Part shown: piece after piece, positions 7,963-16,391 of the stretch
Position numbering within the stretch: position 1 is the stretch's first letter
How the letters are laid out: the number at the start of each line of letters is the position of its first letter
Assembly (NCBI GenBank): GCA_905203555.1
Contig: CAJKWK010000028.1
Location: 1 to 32,501 of the forward strand
Length of the DNA: 32,501 nt
Direction of reading: 5' to 3'
DNA from: an uncultured Lachnospiraceae bacterium
GTDB taxonomy: Bacteria > Bacillota > Clostridia > Lachnospirales > Lachnospiraceae
Program-made: the position numbers and the translations under genes
The notes under the pieces: generated by a model
The model's input: the letters and a program-made list of their open reading frames with translations, nothing else
The model's database searches: none
Told to the model about the DNA's origin: nothing

Positions 7963-9381
7963 ATGGAAAAAAAGGATGGTTTTTTTGAACGTTTTTTTGG
8001 GATTTCAAAAAATGGCTCTACAATGAGAATTGAGGTTTTGGCAGGAGTAACAACATTTATTACAATTGCCTATATTCTGATTTTGAATCCACAGATTTTG
8101 TCTGACCCATATATGATCATGGGAGACACAGTAATGGCTGGCAAGATTTCAAATGGTGTATTTATCGGTACATGTATCGGTGCATTTATCGGAACGATTT
8201 TATGTGCTCTTTATGCAAAAGTTCCGTTTGCACAGGCTCCGGGAATGGGATTGAATGCATTTTTTGCATATACCGTTGTTCTCGGAATGGGATACAGTTA
8301 TAACGAAGCACTTGTAATTGTATTTATTTCCGGTATATTCTTTATTGTTATTACAGCAGTAGGACTTCGTGAAGCGATTATTCGTTCTATTCCGGACGCT
8401 GTAAAAATGGCAATTACACCGGGAATCGGACTCTTTATTACGATCATCGGTCTGAAGAATGCAGGTCTGGTCGTAGGTAATTCAGCAACATTGGTTAGCA
8501 TGGTTGATTTTGCGCAGTGGAGAAGCGAAGAAGGAAATATTGCTTTGATCTGCGGAGCGCTGGTAGCACTCATTGGTTTGATTGTAATCGGTGTTCTTCA
8601 TGCACGTAATGTAAAAGGTTCTATTTTGTATGGAATTCTGGCAGCAACGATTGCCGGTATTCCGCTGGGAGTTACAAAGCTTTCCGCATTCGATATGAAT
8701 ATCGGTGGAAAATTCAGTGATTTTGCAGAAGTATCTTTCTTGAAGATGGACTTCGCAGGATTGTTTAGCGGCGAAAATGCAGTCAGCACATTCCTGACCG
8801 TATTTATGCTTGTATTAAGTTTCTCTCTGGTTAATATGTTTGACTCTATCGGAACTCTGATGGGAGCAGCAAAACAGTCTGGTATGATTGACAAAGACGG
8901 CGAGATCATTCACATGAAAGAAGCCTTGATGTCAGATGCTATTTCAACAGCAGCAGGTGCTATGGTTGGTACTTCTACAGTTACAACTGTAGTAGAATCT
9001 AGTGCAGGTATTGCTGCAGGTGGAAGAACAGGTATGACAAGTTTGGTAACAGCATTGTTATTCCTTGGATCTATTATCTTTGCACCGATCGTTAGTATCG
9101 TTCCGGGAGCAGCAACAGCTCCGGCATTGATCTTCGTAGGTATTTTGATGCTTGGTAATATTAAAGATGTAGATTTCAGTGATATGACAAATGCACTTCC
9201 GGCATTTTGTACCGTTGTATTCATGCCATTTACATATTCAATTGCAAATGGTGTAGCAGTAGGATTGATCATGTACTGCTTTATCAAATTGTTTACAGGA
9301 AAGGCACGTGATATCAAAGCGCTGACATGGATTATTTCCATTTTATTTATTTTGAGATATGCCTTTATGACCCTTGGATAA
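7963..9381 (+). CDS. NCS2-family purine permease, AzgA/PbuG type
   Basis: A 472-residue inner-membrane transporter with many hydrophobic helices. It belongs to the AzgA branch of nucleobase:cation symporter-2 (GhxQ, GhxP, PbuG), which imports guanine, hypoxanthine or adenine. The N-terminus MEKKDGFFERFFGI, the GMGLNAFFAYTVV block and VNMFDSIGTLMGAAKQ are typical. The ATG at 7963 matches the family start; a reading frame open back to 7825 only adds non-family residues from the leader. The context argues for guanine/hypoxanthine: a guanine-class riboswitch upstream and guanine deaminase 137 bases downstream. The ribosome binding site is modest (GTGAGG about 12 bases upstream). Confidence 0.92.
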   Translation: MEKKDGFFERFFGISKNGSTMRIEVLAGVTTFITIAYILILNPQILSDPYMIMGDTVMAGKISNGVFIGTCIGAFIGTILCALYAKVPFAQAPGMGLNAFFAYTVVLGMGYSYNEALVIVFISGIFFIVITAVGLREAIIRSIPDAVKMAITPGIGLFITIIGLKNAGLVVGNSATLVSMVDFAQWRSEEGNIALICGALVALIGLIVIGVLHARNVKGSILYGILAATIAGIPLGVTKLSAFDMNIGGKFSDFAEVSFLKMDFAGLFSGENAVSTFLTVFMLVLSFSLVNMFDSIGTLMGAAKQSGMIDKDGEIIHMKEALMSDAISTAAGAMVGTSTVTTVVESSAGIAAGGRTGMTSLVTALLFLGSIIFAPIVSIVPGAATAPALIFVGILMLGNIKDVDFSDMTNALPAFCTVVFMPFTYSIANGVAVGLIMYCFIKLFTGKARDIKALTWIISILFILRYAFMTLG

Positions 9382-9412
9382 ACAAAATATAAAAAGGAAA
9401 CTTTGATAGAAT

Positions 9413-9446
9413 AGAAAGCGGTAAGAGAAATATCTTGCCGCTTTCT
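9413..9446 (+). other. Intergenic 14-bp hairpin between permease and guaD
   Basis: AGAAAGCGGTAAGA (9413-9426) and TCTTGCCGCTTTCT (9433-9446) pair along all 14 positions with one G-U, around a 6-base loop. It is followed by AAATAAAG rather than Ts, so it is a poor terminator. An RNase or mRNA-stability element that sets guaD relative to the permease is one possibility (inference). Confidence 0.6.
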
Positions 9447-9518
9447 AAATAAAGAAGTAATATATTAATAGAATAACTTAAAAAAAAGATGTATGAATTA
9501 GAAAGGCGGTGTTCCGTT

Positions 9519-10802
9519 ATGGAAACAAAGCAGTCATTGTTTGCATTGAAAGGAAACATTATATACAGCAAGAGCCAGACACAGCTGGAGATCTGTGAGA
9601 ACAGTTATCTGGTTTGTGAGGGAAATGAAGTAAAGGGTGTTTATGCAGAACTTCCGGAAGAGTATAAGGGAGTTCCTGTCGAAGATTATGGCGATCGATT
9701 GATCATTCCGGGACTGGTAGATTTACATGTACATGCACCACAGTATGCATTCCGGGGACTGGGAATGGATATGGAATTGTTGGAGTGGCTGGAGACGAAT
9801 ACATTTCCGGAGGAATCCAAGTATAAAGATCTGGAGTATGCCGGAAAGGCGTATCGCATTTTTGTAGATAATATGCGTAAAGGGGCTACAACACGTGCTT
9901 GTATCTTTGCAACAGTTCATCGTAAGGCAACATTGCTTTTGATGGAACTCTTGGAAAATGCCGGATTATGTACAATGGTCGGAAAGGTTAATATGGATCG
10001 AAATTGTCCGGAATATCTGAGAGAAGAGACGCAGGAGTCCGCAGACGAGACAGTAGAGTGGATGAAAGATGTGCTCCATCGTAAGTTTAAAAAGACACAG
10101 GGAATTTTAACTCCTCGTTTTATTCCAAGTTGTACAGACGAACTGATGGAGATGCTGAAGATGGTACAGACACGTTATCAGATGCCGGTACAGTCCCATC
10201 TGTCAGAAAACTTTGGTGAGATTTCCTGGGTACAGGAGTTGTGTCCGGATTCCGAATTTTATGGAGATGCATATGATCGCTTTGGTTTATTCGGAGTTGA
10301 TTGTAAGACAATTATGGCACATTGTGTACATTCCGATGAACGAGAAATCGCTCGTATGAAAGAAAATGGTGTATTTATTGCACATTGTCCGGAATCCAAT
10401 ATGAATCTGGCATCAGGAATTGCACCGATCCGTACTTATCTTGAGGAAGGACTTCATGTAGGACTTGGAAGTGATGTTGCCGGAGGCGCTACGGAAAATA
10501 TGTTTACCGCAATGGCACATGCGATTCAGGCCTCAAAACTGCGCTGGAGATTGAAAGATGATTCATTGAAACCATTGACAGCTCCGGAAGTTTTCTATAT
10601 GGCAACAAAAGGCGGCGGAGAATTCTTTGGAAAAGTAGGAAGTTTCGAAGAAGGATATGAACTGGATGCAGTTATTTTGGATGACAGCAGACTGGAGCAT
10701 CCGCAGGATCTGACGATACAGCAGAGACTGGAGCGTATGATCTACTTCTCAGATGATCGTGAGATTTATGCAAAATATGTTGCAGGCGAAAAATTGTTTT
10801 AA
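9519..10802 (+). CDS. guaD: Guanine deaminase
   Basis: A 427-residue amidohydrolase-superfamily enzyme that converts guanine to xanthine and ammonia. The metal ligands are visible: His70-x-His72 in VDLHVHAPQY, a histidine in VQSHLSEN, another in IMAHCVHSD, and the aspartate in GLGSDVAGG. The HAPQY sequence and the long N-terminal sheet with PGLVDLHVH are characteristic of guanine deaminase within the superfamily. The start at 9519 lies nine bases after AGGCGG; an in-frame ATG at 9489 adds ten unlikely residues. It is probably co-transcribed with the permease, so it falls under the riboswitch. It feeds xanthine to the selenium-dependent dehydrogenase encoded further right. Confidence 0.93.
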   Translation: METKQSLFALKGNIIYSKSQTQLEICENSYLVCEGNEVKGVYAELPEEYKGVPVEDYGDRLIIPGLVDLHVHAPQYAFRGLGMDMELLEWLETNTFPEESKYKDLEYAGKAYRIFVDNMRKGATTRACIFATVHRKATLLLMELLENAGLCTMVGKVNMDRNCPEYLREETQESADETVEWMKDVLHRKFKKTQGILTPRFIPSCTDELMEMLKMVQTRYQMPVQSHLSENFGEISWVQELCPDSEFYGDAYDRFGLFGVDCKTIMAHCVHSDEREIARMKENGVFIAHCPESNMNLASGIAPIRTYLEEGLHVGLGSDVAGGATENMFTAMAHAIQASKLRWRLKDDSLKPLTAPEVFYMATKGGGEFFGKVGSFEEGYELDAVILDDSRLEHPQDLTIQQRLERMIYFSDDREIYAKYVAGEKLF

Positions 10803-10816
10803 AAATTGAGTGAGAA

Positions 10817-10852
10817 AAACAGCACATCCTTACACTTGAGGATGTGCTGTTT
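10817..10852. terminator. Bidirectional terminator between guaD and the xanthine/urate permease
   Basis: A perfect 14-bp stem (10817-10830 with 10839-10852, AAACAGCACATCCT against AGGATGTGCTGTTT) has an 8-base loop. It is followed by TTTTT on the minus strand and TTT on the plus strand, and separates the two convergent purine transcripts. Confidence 0.85.
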
Positions 10853-10897
10853 CTCTGTAAAAATCTTTAGGAGTAAAAAATATGTTATTTATCCATG

Positions 10898-12235
10898 CTA
10901 TTTATTTTTTACCTCACTATGTTCTTTTGGCAAAATAATATTCAATAATACAGCAACTAAGGTTGCGATTACAACCGGTGACTTTCCGAAGATTGTCATT
11001 ACCCAATTCGGGAATGTTGCCAATGCAGCGCTTGCCTGGGAGATACCCATACCAAGTGCAGCTGCAAGACCTACGATAGAGGTATTGCGATAATTCATCT
11101 TCTCAGATGTAATTAGTTTCATACCATTCATTGCGATGGAAGCAAAGACTGAAACAGTTGCTCCTCCAAGTACGCAAGAAGGAATTGTAGTCAAGATAGA
11201 AGAAAATTTTGGTATCAGTCCTGCAACCAGCAGTATTGCAGCGGCAAGACCAAGCACACAACGGTTTACAACTTTTGTTGTAGTAACGATACCTACATTC
11301 TGGCTGAAGGTGGCAGTCGGAAGACCGCCAAACAGTGCACAAATGATATTACCGATACCATATCCCACGATACCACCGTTTAACTCTTTATCTGTCGGCA
11401 GACGATCTAAACCACCGCTTGTTGTAGCTGAAAAGTCTCCGATTGCCTGAATCGAGTTGATTGCAAACAACAAACCGATTGCAACACAGGAAGAAACTTC
11501 AAAGTTGATTTTGAAGTGCCCCAGTAATGGCAATTGGAAGACAGCAGCTTCAGCGATCGGAGAGAAGTCTACCATACCGAAGAAGAGGGCTACAATGTAA
11601 CCGCAGATCATACCGATCAAAATGGAAGCCAGTTTAAAGATTCCTTTACCGAAATGATTTAATAAGGTTACAATCGTTAAGGTGATAAATGCTACCAGCC
11701 AATTCTGCCAGGAGCCATAATCTTCGCTTCCCACACCGCCTGCCATATAGTTGATAGCAGTTGGATAGAGGGAAAGTCCAATGGTAAATACAACCGTTCC
11801 AGTAATCAGTGGCGGGAAGAATCTGCGGATCTGTTTTACGAACAGACCAACTAAGATTGCAACACAGCCACCTACAATCTGGGCTCCGAGAATTGTTCCA
11901 ACACCAAATTCTCCGGCTATAGCCTGCATGGTCGGGACATAGGCAAAACTGATACCCATGATAACCGGAAGCCCGGAACCAATTGTGAAAAAACGATTCC
12001 GGATAAACGGAAACAGTTGTAGGAGAGTAGACAATGCTGACATTACAAGGGCTGCTTGAATCAGAATGATGGAATCCTTTTCAGAAAGTCCGGCAACGCC
12101 GGCTACAATGATCGGGGGTGTAACACAGCCTACAATCATTGCAACGACGTGCTGGAAGGCAAGTGGTGCAGCCTGTTTCATACTAGGAATACCATTAAGG
12201 TCAAAAAGGGATGCGTGGGTCTTTTCTTTATTCAT
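10898..12235 (-). CDS. NCS2-family xanthine/urate permease
   Basis: A 445-residue membrane transporter of the xanthine/uracil branch of NCS2 (PbuX, XanQ, UacT, PucJ/K), about 12-14 hydrophobic segments. The QH pair at residues 28-29 (LAFQHVVAM) and the motif TFSQNVG around residue 312 mark the purine-transporting members. The branch differs from that of the forward-strand AzgA-type permease, so the locus has two uptake routes. The start ATG at 12235 follows TAGGAGG and is 13 bases after the arcC stop, so it is the last gene of the reverse operon. Urate or xanthine is the likeliest substrate given the neighbours; sequence alone does not separate them. Confidence 0.9.
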   Translation of the reverse strand: MNKEKTHASLFDLNGIPSMKQAAPLAFQHVVAMIVGCVTPPIIVAGVAGLSEKDSIILIQAALVMSALSTLLQLFPFIRNRFFTIGSGLPVIMGISFAYVPTMQAIAGEFGVGTILGAQIVGGCVAILVGLFVKQIRRFFPPLITGTVVFTIGLSLYPTAINYMAGGVGSEDYGSWQNWLVAFITLTIVTLLNHFGKGIFKLASILIGMICGYIVALFFGMVDFSPIAEAAVFQLPLLGHFKINFEVSSCVAIGLLFAINSIQAIGDFSATTSGGLDRLPTDKELNGGIVGYGIGNIICALFGGLPTATFSQNVGIVTTTKVVNRCVLGLAAAILLVAGLIPKFSSILTTIPSCVLGGATVSVFASIAMNGMKLITSEKMNYRNTSIVGLAAALGMGISQASAALATFPNWVMTIFGKSPVVIATLVAVLLNIILPKEHSEVKNK

Positions 12236-12248
12236 TTTTTTGTTCCTC

Positions 12249-13196
12249 CTAGTTCAAACTGATTCGGGTACCAGTTGTTCCGTTGATACCGTCTTTTGCC
12301 TTTTCAAGCAATGTGATCAGTGCCTGACGACCTGGCTTGGACGCTGCAAAATCAACTGCAGCCTGTACCTTTGGAAGCATAGAACCTGGAGCAAAATGAC
12401 CTTCCTCCATATATTGTTTGGCTTCGTCTACAGTGATATTATCAAGCCATTTTTCTTCCGGCTTTCCGAAGTTGATTGCTACTTTTTCAACAGCAGTCAG
12501 AATAATCAGAAAGTCTGCATCCAGCTCTTTTGCAAGTAAGCAGCTGGCAAAGTCTTTATCAATAACAGCGCTGGCTCCTTTTAAATGGTTTCCCTGACGC
12601 ATAACAGGGATACCGCCGCCGCCACAGGCAATGACAAGATCGCCTGCATCAACCATATTGCGAATTGTTCCGATTTCAACGATTTCTTGTGGCTTTGGTG
12701 AAGCAACAACTCGTCGGTAACCACGTCCTGCATCTTCTTTCATAATGTAATCATATTTTTCAGCCATTACATCAGCCTGCTCTTTTGAAAGAAAGCGTCC
12801 GATTGGTTTAGAAGGAGTGTCAAAAGCCGGATCGTTTTCATCGACACGTACCTGTGTGATCATTGTTGCAACCGGAATATCTGTAATTCCACGGTTTAAA
12901 AGTTCTTCACGAAGTGCATTCTGCAGATCATATCCGATATAAGCCTGACTCATTGCAACACAAACGGAAAGCGGTGTGTTTGGCTGGTTTTCATCTTCAT
13001 GGGTCAGTGCGATCATTGCATTGTTGATCATGCCTACCTGAGGGCCATTACCATGTGCTACAACAACTTCACATCCTTCTTCGATCAGATCAACAATCGC
13101 GCGAGCAGTAATTTTAACTGCCGTCATTTGTTCTGGGAGGGTATTGCCAAGAGCATTACCGCCGAGAGCAATGACGATTCTTTTTTTCTTTTCCAT
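12249..13196 (-). CDS. arcC: Carbamate kinase
   Basis: A 315-residue carbamate kinase (YqeA/ArcC type) that makes ATP from carbamoyl phosphate and ADP, releasing ammonia and CO2. It shows the amino acid kinase start VIALGGNALG, the VVAHGNGPQVGM loop, and the CGGGGIPV nucleotide-site segment. The ATG at 13196 is two bases past the ridA stop, with GGGGAGGA lying over the end of ridA, so translation is tightly coupled. In this locus it would harvest carbamoyl phosphate released by the YgeW step. That gives substrate-level phosphorylation, the likely energetic reward of fermenting purines (inference). No deiminase or ornithine pathway genes are present, which argues against an arginine-deiminase role. 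Confidence 0.95.
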   Translation of the reverse strand: MEKKKRIVIALGGNALGNTLPEQMTAVKITARAIVDLIEEGCEVVVAHGNGPQVGMINNAMIALTHEDENQPNTPLSVCVAMSQAYIGYDLQNALREELLNRGITDIPVATMITQVRVDENDPAFDTPSKPIGRFLSKEQADVMAEKYDYIMKEDAGRGYRRVVASPKPQEIVEIGTIRNMVDAGDLVIACGGGGIPVMRQGNHLKGASAVIDKDFASCLLAKELDADFLIILTAVEKVAINFGKPEEKWLDNITVDEAKQYMEEGHFAPGSMLPKVQAAVDFAASKPGRQALITLLEKAKDGINGTTGTRISLN

Positions 13197-13198
13197 TT

Positions 13199-13582
13199 TT
13201 ATTCCTCCCCAACATATGCAATTGCCTCTACTTCACAGAGAACTCCCTTCGGAAGTGCTTTGACAGCAACACATGAGCGTGCCGGTTTTCCTGTGAAATA
13301 TTTAGCATAGATTTCATTAAATGCAGCAAAATCTCCCATATCTGCAAGGAAACATGTTGTTTTTACAACGTCTGTAAATTGTGCTCCCTGACTTTCCAGA
13401 AGGGCTGCTATATTTTTCATAACTTGTTCTGTCTGTTCCTGAATCGTGGTTCCTACAATTTCTCCGGTTTCAGCGGAAAGCGGGATTGCTCCGGAAAAGA
13501 AAGCAAGTCCATTAATTACGATTCCCTGTGAGTATGGTCCGATAGCTGCTGGTGCGTTTTTGGTGTCTACATATTTTAACAT
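13199..13582 (-). CDS. ridA: RidA family reactive imine/enamine deaminase
   Basis: A 127-residue RidA/YjgF/UK114 protein with the family ends intact: GPYSQG (15-20), and Arg102 with the glutamates of CEVEAIAYV (116-124). RidA enzymes hydrolyse 2-aminoacrylate and related imines to keto acids plus ammonia. Diaminopropionate ammonia-lyase (YgeX), encoded two genes upstream in the same direction, releases 2-aminoacrylate, so a RidA here makes biochemical sense. The start at 13582 has AAAGGAGGGA upstream. It is followed with a two-base gap by arcC. A terminator-like hairpin separates it from ygeW. Confidence 0.93.
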   Translation of the reverse strand: MLKYVDTKNAPAAIGPYSQGIVINGLAFFSGAIPLSAETGEIVGTTIQEQTEQVMKNIAALLESQGAQFTDVVKTTCFLADMGDFAAFNEIYAKYFTGKPARSCVAVKALPKGVLCEVEAIAYVGEE

Positions 13583-13664
13583 ATGAGTCCCTCCTTTTCA
13601 TTTAGATAATATATGTATTCTTCCAGATTTCGATATCCGGGAATAACCATAAAAATTGATAAGA

Positions 13665-13707
13665 TAAAAATAAATAGGGCACTCCGCAATGCATTTGCGA
13701 GTGCCCC
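13665..13707 (-). terminator. Terminator-like hairpin between ygeW and ridA
   Basis: GGGCACT-C-CGCAA (13677-13689) pairs with TTGCG-AGTGCCC (13695-13706), 12 bp with one bulge. On the minus strand it is followed by TATTTATTTTT. It may end part of the ygeX-ygeY-ygeW transcript and lower ridA-arcC-permease expression. No strong internal promoter is evident after it. Confidence 0.65.
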
Positions 13708-13715
13708 AAGATATG

Positions 13716-13744
13716 CTGCTGACCGCTGCATATGCAGTCAGCAG
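13716..13744 (-). other. Second hairpin with a 12-bp palindrome after ygeW
   Basis: CTGCTGAC (13716-13723) and GTCAGCAG (13737-13744) form an 8-bp stem. The loop and 3' arm contain the perfect palindrome CTGCATATGCAG (13726-13737). It lies 33 bases past the ygeW stop. Either RNA structure or a protein-binding palindrome is possible. Confidence 0.55.
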
Positions 13745-13777
13745 ACTGAGCGTTCATCCATGCGGATTATACGTTTC

Positions 13778-14974
13778 TTATTCAAATACTCTGGAAGTAG
13801 CTCTTTCATCCAGTTTCTTCAATACTTCTGCCGGATCAGCAAATTTAGCAAGGAAGATCATAGCAGCGATGATATATGGTTTGAAACTTGCTTCTTTGTA
13901 AAGCGGATCTCTGTAACGATCGAATACAGAAGCGTCTACTTCACCTTCTTCACAGCTTACACCAGTGATGTCAGCCGGCAGACAGTGCATATAAAGCGCT
14001 TTTCCGTCTTTTGTTGTTGCCATAAGTTCTTCTGTACAAGCCCAGTCTTTGTGTTCTGCATTCTGTGCAAGAAGTTCTTTTTCAAGAGCAGCGATACCTT
14101 CTGTATCACCGTTTCCATACAGTTCTGTACGTTTTTCCATAGCTGCGAACGGAGCCCAGCTCTTTGGATATACGATATCAGCATCTTTGAAAGCTTCTGC
14201 CATGTTGTTTGTCTTTGTGAAAGAACCGCCGGATTTTTCAGCATTTGCTTTTGCAACGTTTTCTACATCTTCAAATACTTCATATCCTTCCGGATGAGCC
14301 AGAACAACGTCCATACCGAAACGTGTCATCAGTCCGATGATACCCTGTGGTACAGAAAGTGGTTTTCCGTAAGATGGAGAGTAAGCCCATGTCATAGCAA
14401 GTTTCTTGCCTTTCAGGTTCTCAACACCGCCAAACTCATGGATGATGTGAAGCATATCAGCCATAGCCTGTGTTGGGTGGTCGATGTCACACTGCAGGTT
14501 TACAAGAGTAGGTTTCTGTTCGAGAATACCGTCTTTATTTCCCTGTGTTACAGCATCAACAACTTCGTGCATGTACTTGTTACCTTTTCCGATATACATA
14601 TCATCACGAATACCGATTACGTCAGCCATGAAAGAAATCATGTTAGCTGTTTCACGAACTGTTTCTCCATGAGCAACCTGAGATTTTCCTTCGTCCAGAT
14701 CCTGAACTTCCAGACCAAGCAGGTTACAAGCAGAAGCGAAAGAGAAACGTGTACGAGTAGAGTTGTCGCGGAACAGAGAGATTCCAAGACCACTTTCAAA
14801 TACTTTTGTGGAAATGTTGTTTTCTCTCATGTAGCGAAGTGCATCGGCAACTGTAAATACAGCCTCGATTTCATCATCAGATTTTTCCCATGTAAGGAAG
14901 AAATCTCCGTTGTACATATCTTTGAAGTTCAATGCGTTTAATTTGTCAATATAACCTTGTAATTTAGCGTCCAT
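13778..14974 (-). CDS. ygeW: YgeW-type carbamoyltransferase
   Basis: A 398-residue member of the aspartate/ornithine carbamoyltransferase superfamily, of the knotted YgeW group tied to selenium-linked purine loci. The carbamoyl-phosphate loop STRTR is at residues 72-76 (SLFRDNSTRTRFSF). HPTQA is in DIDHPTQAMADM and HCLPA is near residue 329. It is longer than ordinary ornithine carbamoyltransferases (about 310-340). The acceptor is not known from sequence. In this setting the enzyme probably runs in the phosphorolytic direction to supply carbamoyl phosphate for ArcC (inference). The start at 14974 follows CAGGAGGA. It lies 57 bases after ygeY. Confidence 0.93.
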   Translation of the reverse strand: MDAKLQGYIDKLNALNFKDMYNGDFFLTWEKSDDEIEAVFTVADALRYMRENNISTKVFESGLGISLFRDNSTRTRFSFASACNLLGLEVQDLDEGKSQVAHGETVRETANMISFMADVIGIRDDMYIGKGNKYMHEVVDAVTQGNKDGILEQKPTLVNLQCDIDHPTQAMADMLHIIHEFGGVENLKGKKLAMTWAYSPSYGKPLSVPQGIIGLMTRFGMDVVLAHPEGYEVFEDVENVAKANAEKSGGSFTKTNNMAEAFKDADIVYPKSWAPFAAMEKRTELYGNGDTEGIAALEKELLAQNAEHKDWACTEELMATTKDGKALYMHCLPADITGVSCEEGEVDASVFDRYRDPLYKEASFKPYIIAAMIFLAKFADPAEVLKKLDERATSRVFE

Positions 14975-15031
14975 TAAAATAATCCTCCTGATTGTTTGTT
15001 AAAATAAATAAAAGTTGTTTTTAAAAGTTTC

Positions 15032-16342
15032 TTATTTGATATAGCATTTTGGAAGTGCAGCATAAACAGCGGCACATGTTACCAGATCCTGTTTCCATGT
15101 TTTCTCGTTTGGTGCATGAGCCTGAGCTTCAGCTCCAGGTCCGAATCCGATACATGGGATTCCGTTACGTCCCATAATAGATACACCGTTTGTAGAGAAG
15201 GTCCATTTGTCTGTCAGTGGACGGGACTGTCTCATTTCAAGTGTTTCAGCAGCACCAATTCTCTGATCACCGTACAGACCTGTGTAAGCTTCTTCAAGAG
15301 CTTTTGTTACAGCATGGTCTTTTGGAATTGCCCATGTTGGGAAGTAGCACTCGATTTCATATACACAGCCTGTATAAGAAGGTCTGTCATAATTATACAT
15401 AGAAACAACTACATCATCGCCATATTTCTTCACGCTTGGCAGGTTGCGGATCTCGTCCAGACAGCTTTCCCAAGTTTCTCCAAATGTCATACGACGGTCC
15501 AGAGATACTGCACAGGAGTCAGCAACTGCACAACGGCTTGGAGATGTATAGAAGATCTGAGATGTTGTAACAGTTCCACGTCCAAGGAAACGAGCTTCTT
15601 CCCAATCCGGGTTATATTTTGGATTGAGCATCTTTACAAGTCCCTTGATCTCAGTTTCATCAGCATCATCATTTTCGTTAAGGGCACGAACATCCTGAAG
15701 AATATCAGCCATTTTGTAGATTGCATTGTCTCCACGTTCCGGAGCAGAACCATGGCAGGAAACACCTTTGACATCGATACGGATCTCCATACGTCCTCTC
15801 TGTCCACGATAGATACCACCGTCTGTAGGCTCTGTAGATACAACAAATTCCGGACGAATCTGGTCTTCGTTGATAATGTACTGCCAGCAAAGACCGTCAC
15901 AGTCTTCTTCCTGAACAGTTCCTACAACCATGATCTTACATCCTTCTGGAATAAGATCCTGTTCTTTCATGATTTTAGCACCGTATACAGCAGATACGAT
16001 ACCACCGCACTGATCAGATACACCACGTCCACCGATTTCAGTGTCTGTTTCATATCCTTCATATGGATCGAATTCCCAGTTTTCAATATTACCAATTCCA
16101 ACAGTATCGATATGAGCATCAAAAGCGATGATTCTGTCGCCTGTTCCCATGTAACCGATTACGTTTCCCTGTGGATCGATGACAACGTCATCAAAATCCA
16201 GTTTTTTCATTTCAGCGGCGATTGTCTCGATATGAGCTCTTTCATCACAGCTTTCTCCCGGGTTTTTTACAATTGCACGAAGAAATGCGGTCATATCTTT
16301 TTCATATCCTTGTGCAGCTTCTTTGATTCTGTTTAAGTCCAT
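15032..16342 (-). CDS. ygeY: YgeY family M20 metallohydrolase
   Basis: A 436-residue member of the M20 peptidase/deacylase family, in the selenium-metabolism-linked YgeY group. The dinuclear metal site is complete: His77 and the Asp79 partner in AFDAHIDTVG, Asp110 in SDQCGG, Glu145-Glu146 in VQEEDCDG, and Glu171 in STEPTDGG. M20 relatives cleave amide, ureido or carbamoyl bonds (allantoate and ureidoglycolate amidohydrolases among them), so a step on a ureido intermediate of purine breakdown is plausible. That substrate is inference. The ATG at 16342 follows GAAAAGGAGAAAG. It sits between ygeX (49 bases upstream) and ygeW (57 bases downstream). Confidence 0.94.
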   Translation of the reverse strand: MDLNRIKEAAQGYEKDMTAFLRAIVKNPGESCDERAHIETIAAEMKKLDFDDVVIDPQGNVIGYMGTGDRIIAFDAHIDTVGIGNIENWEFDPYEGYETDTEIGGRGVSDQCGGIVSAVYGAKIMKEQDLIPEGCKIMVVGTVQEEDCDGLCWQYIINEDQIRPEFVVSTEPTDGGIYRGQRGRMEIRIDVKGVSCHGSAPERGDNAIYKMADILQDVRALNENDDADETEIKGLVKMLNPKYNPDWEEARFLGRGTVTTSQIFYTSPSRCAVADSCAVSLDRRMTFGETWESCLDEIRNLPSVKKYGDDVVVSMYNYDRPSYTGCVYEIECYFPTWAIPKDHAVTKALEEAYTGLYGDQRIGAAETLEMRQSRPLTDKWTFSTNGVSIMGRNGIPCIGFGPGAEAQAHAPNEKTWKQDLVTCAAVYAALPKCYIK

Positions 16343-16391
16343 TGTTCTTTCTCCTTTTCTTTTTATTTTTTTTGTTTATAGGTAACTTTTT

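Noticed and set aside
12249..13196. Arginine deiminase pathway role for carbamate kinase
   Set aside because: No arcA, ornithine carbamoyltransferase of normal size or arginine/ornithine antiporter is present. All neighbours belong to the purine cluster.
13613..14941. A 442-codon forward frame antisense to ygeW
   Set aside because: Its product is Phe/Ser/Cys-rich without domains, and it mirrors the ygeW coding strand. The ygeW motifs are unambiguous.
15116..16336. A 406-codon forward frame antisense to ygeY
   Set aside because: It is a shadow of the M20 hydrolase codon pattern, with no ribosome binding site and no family features.
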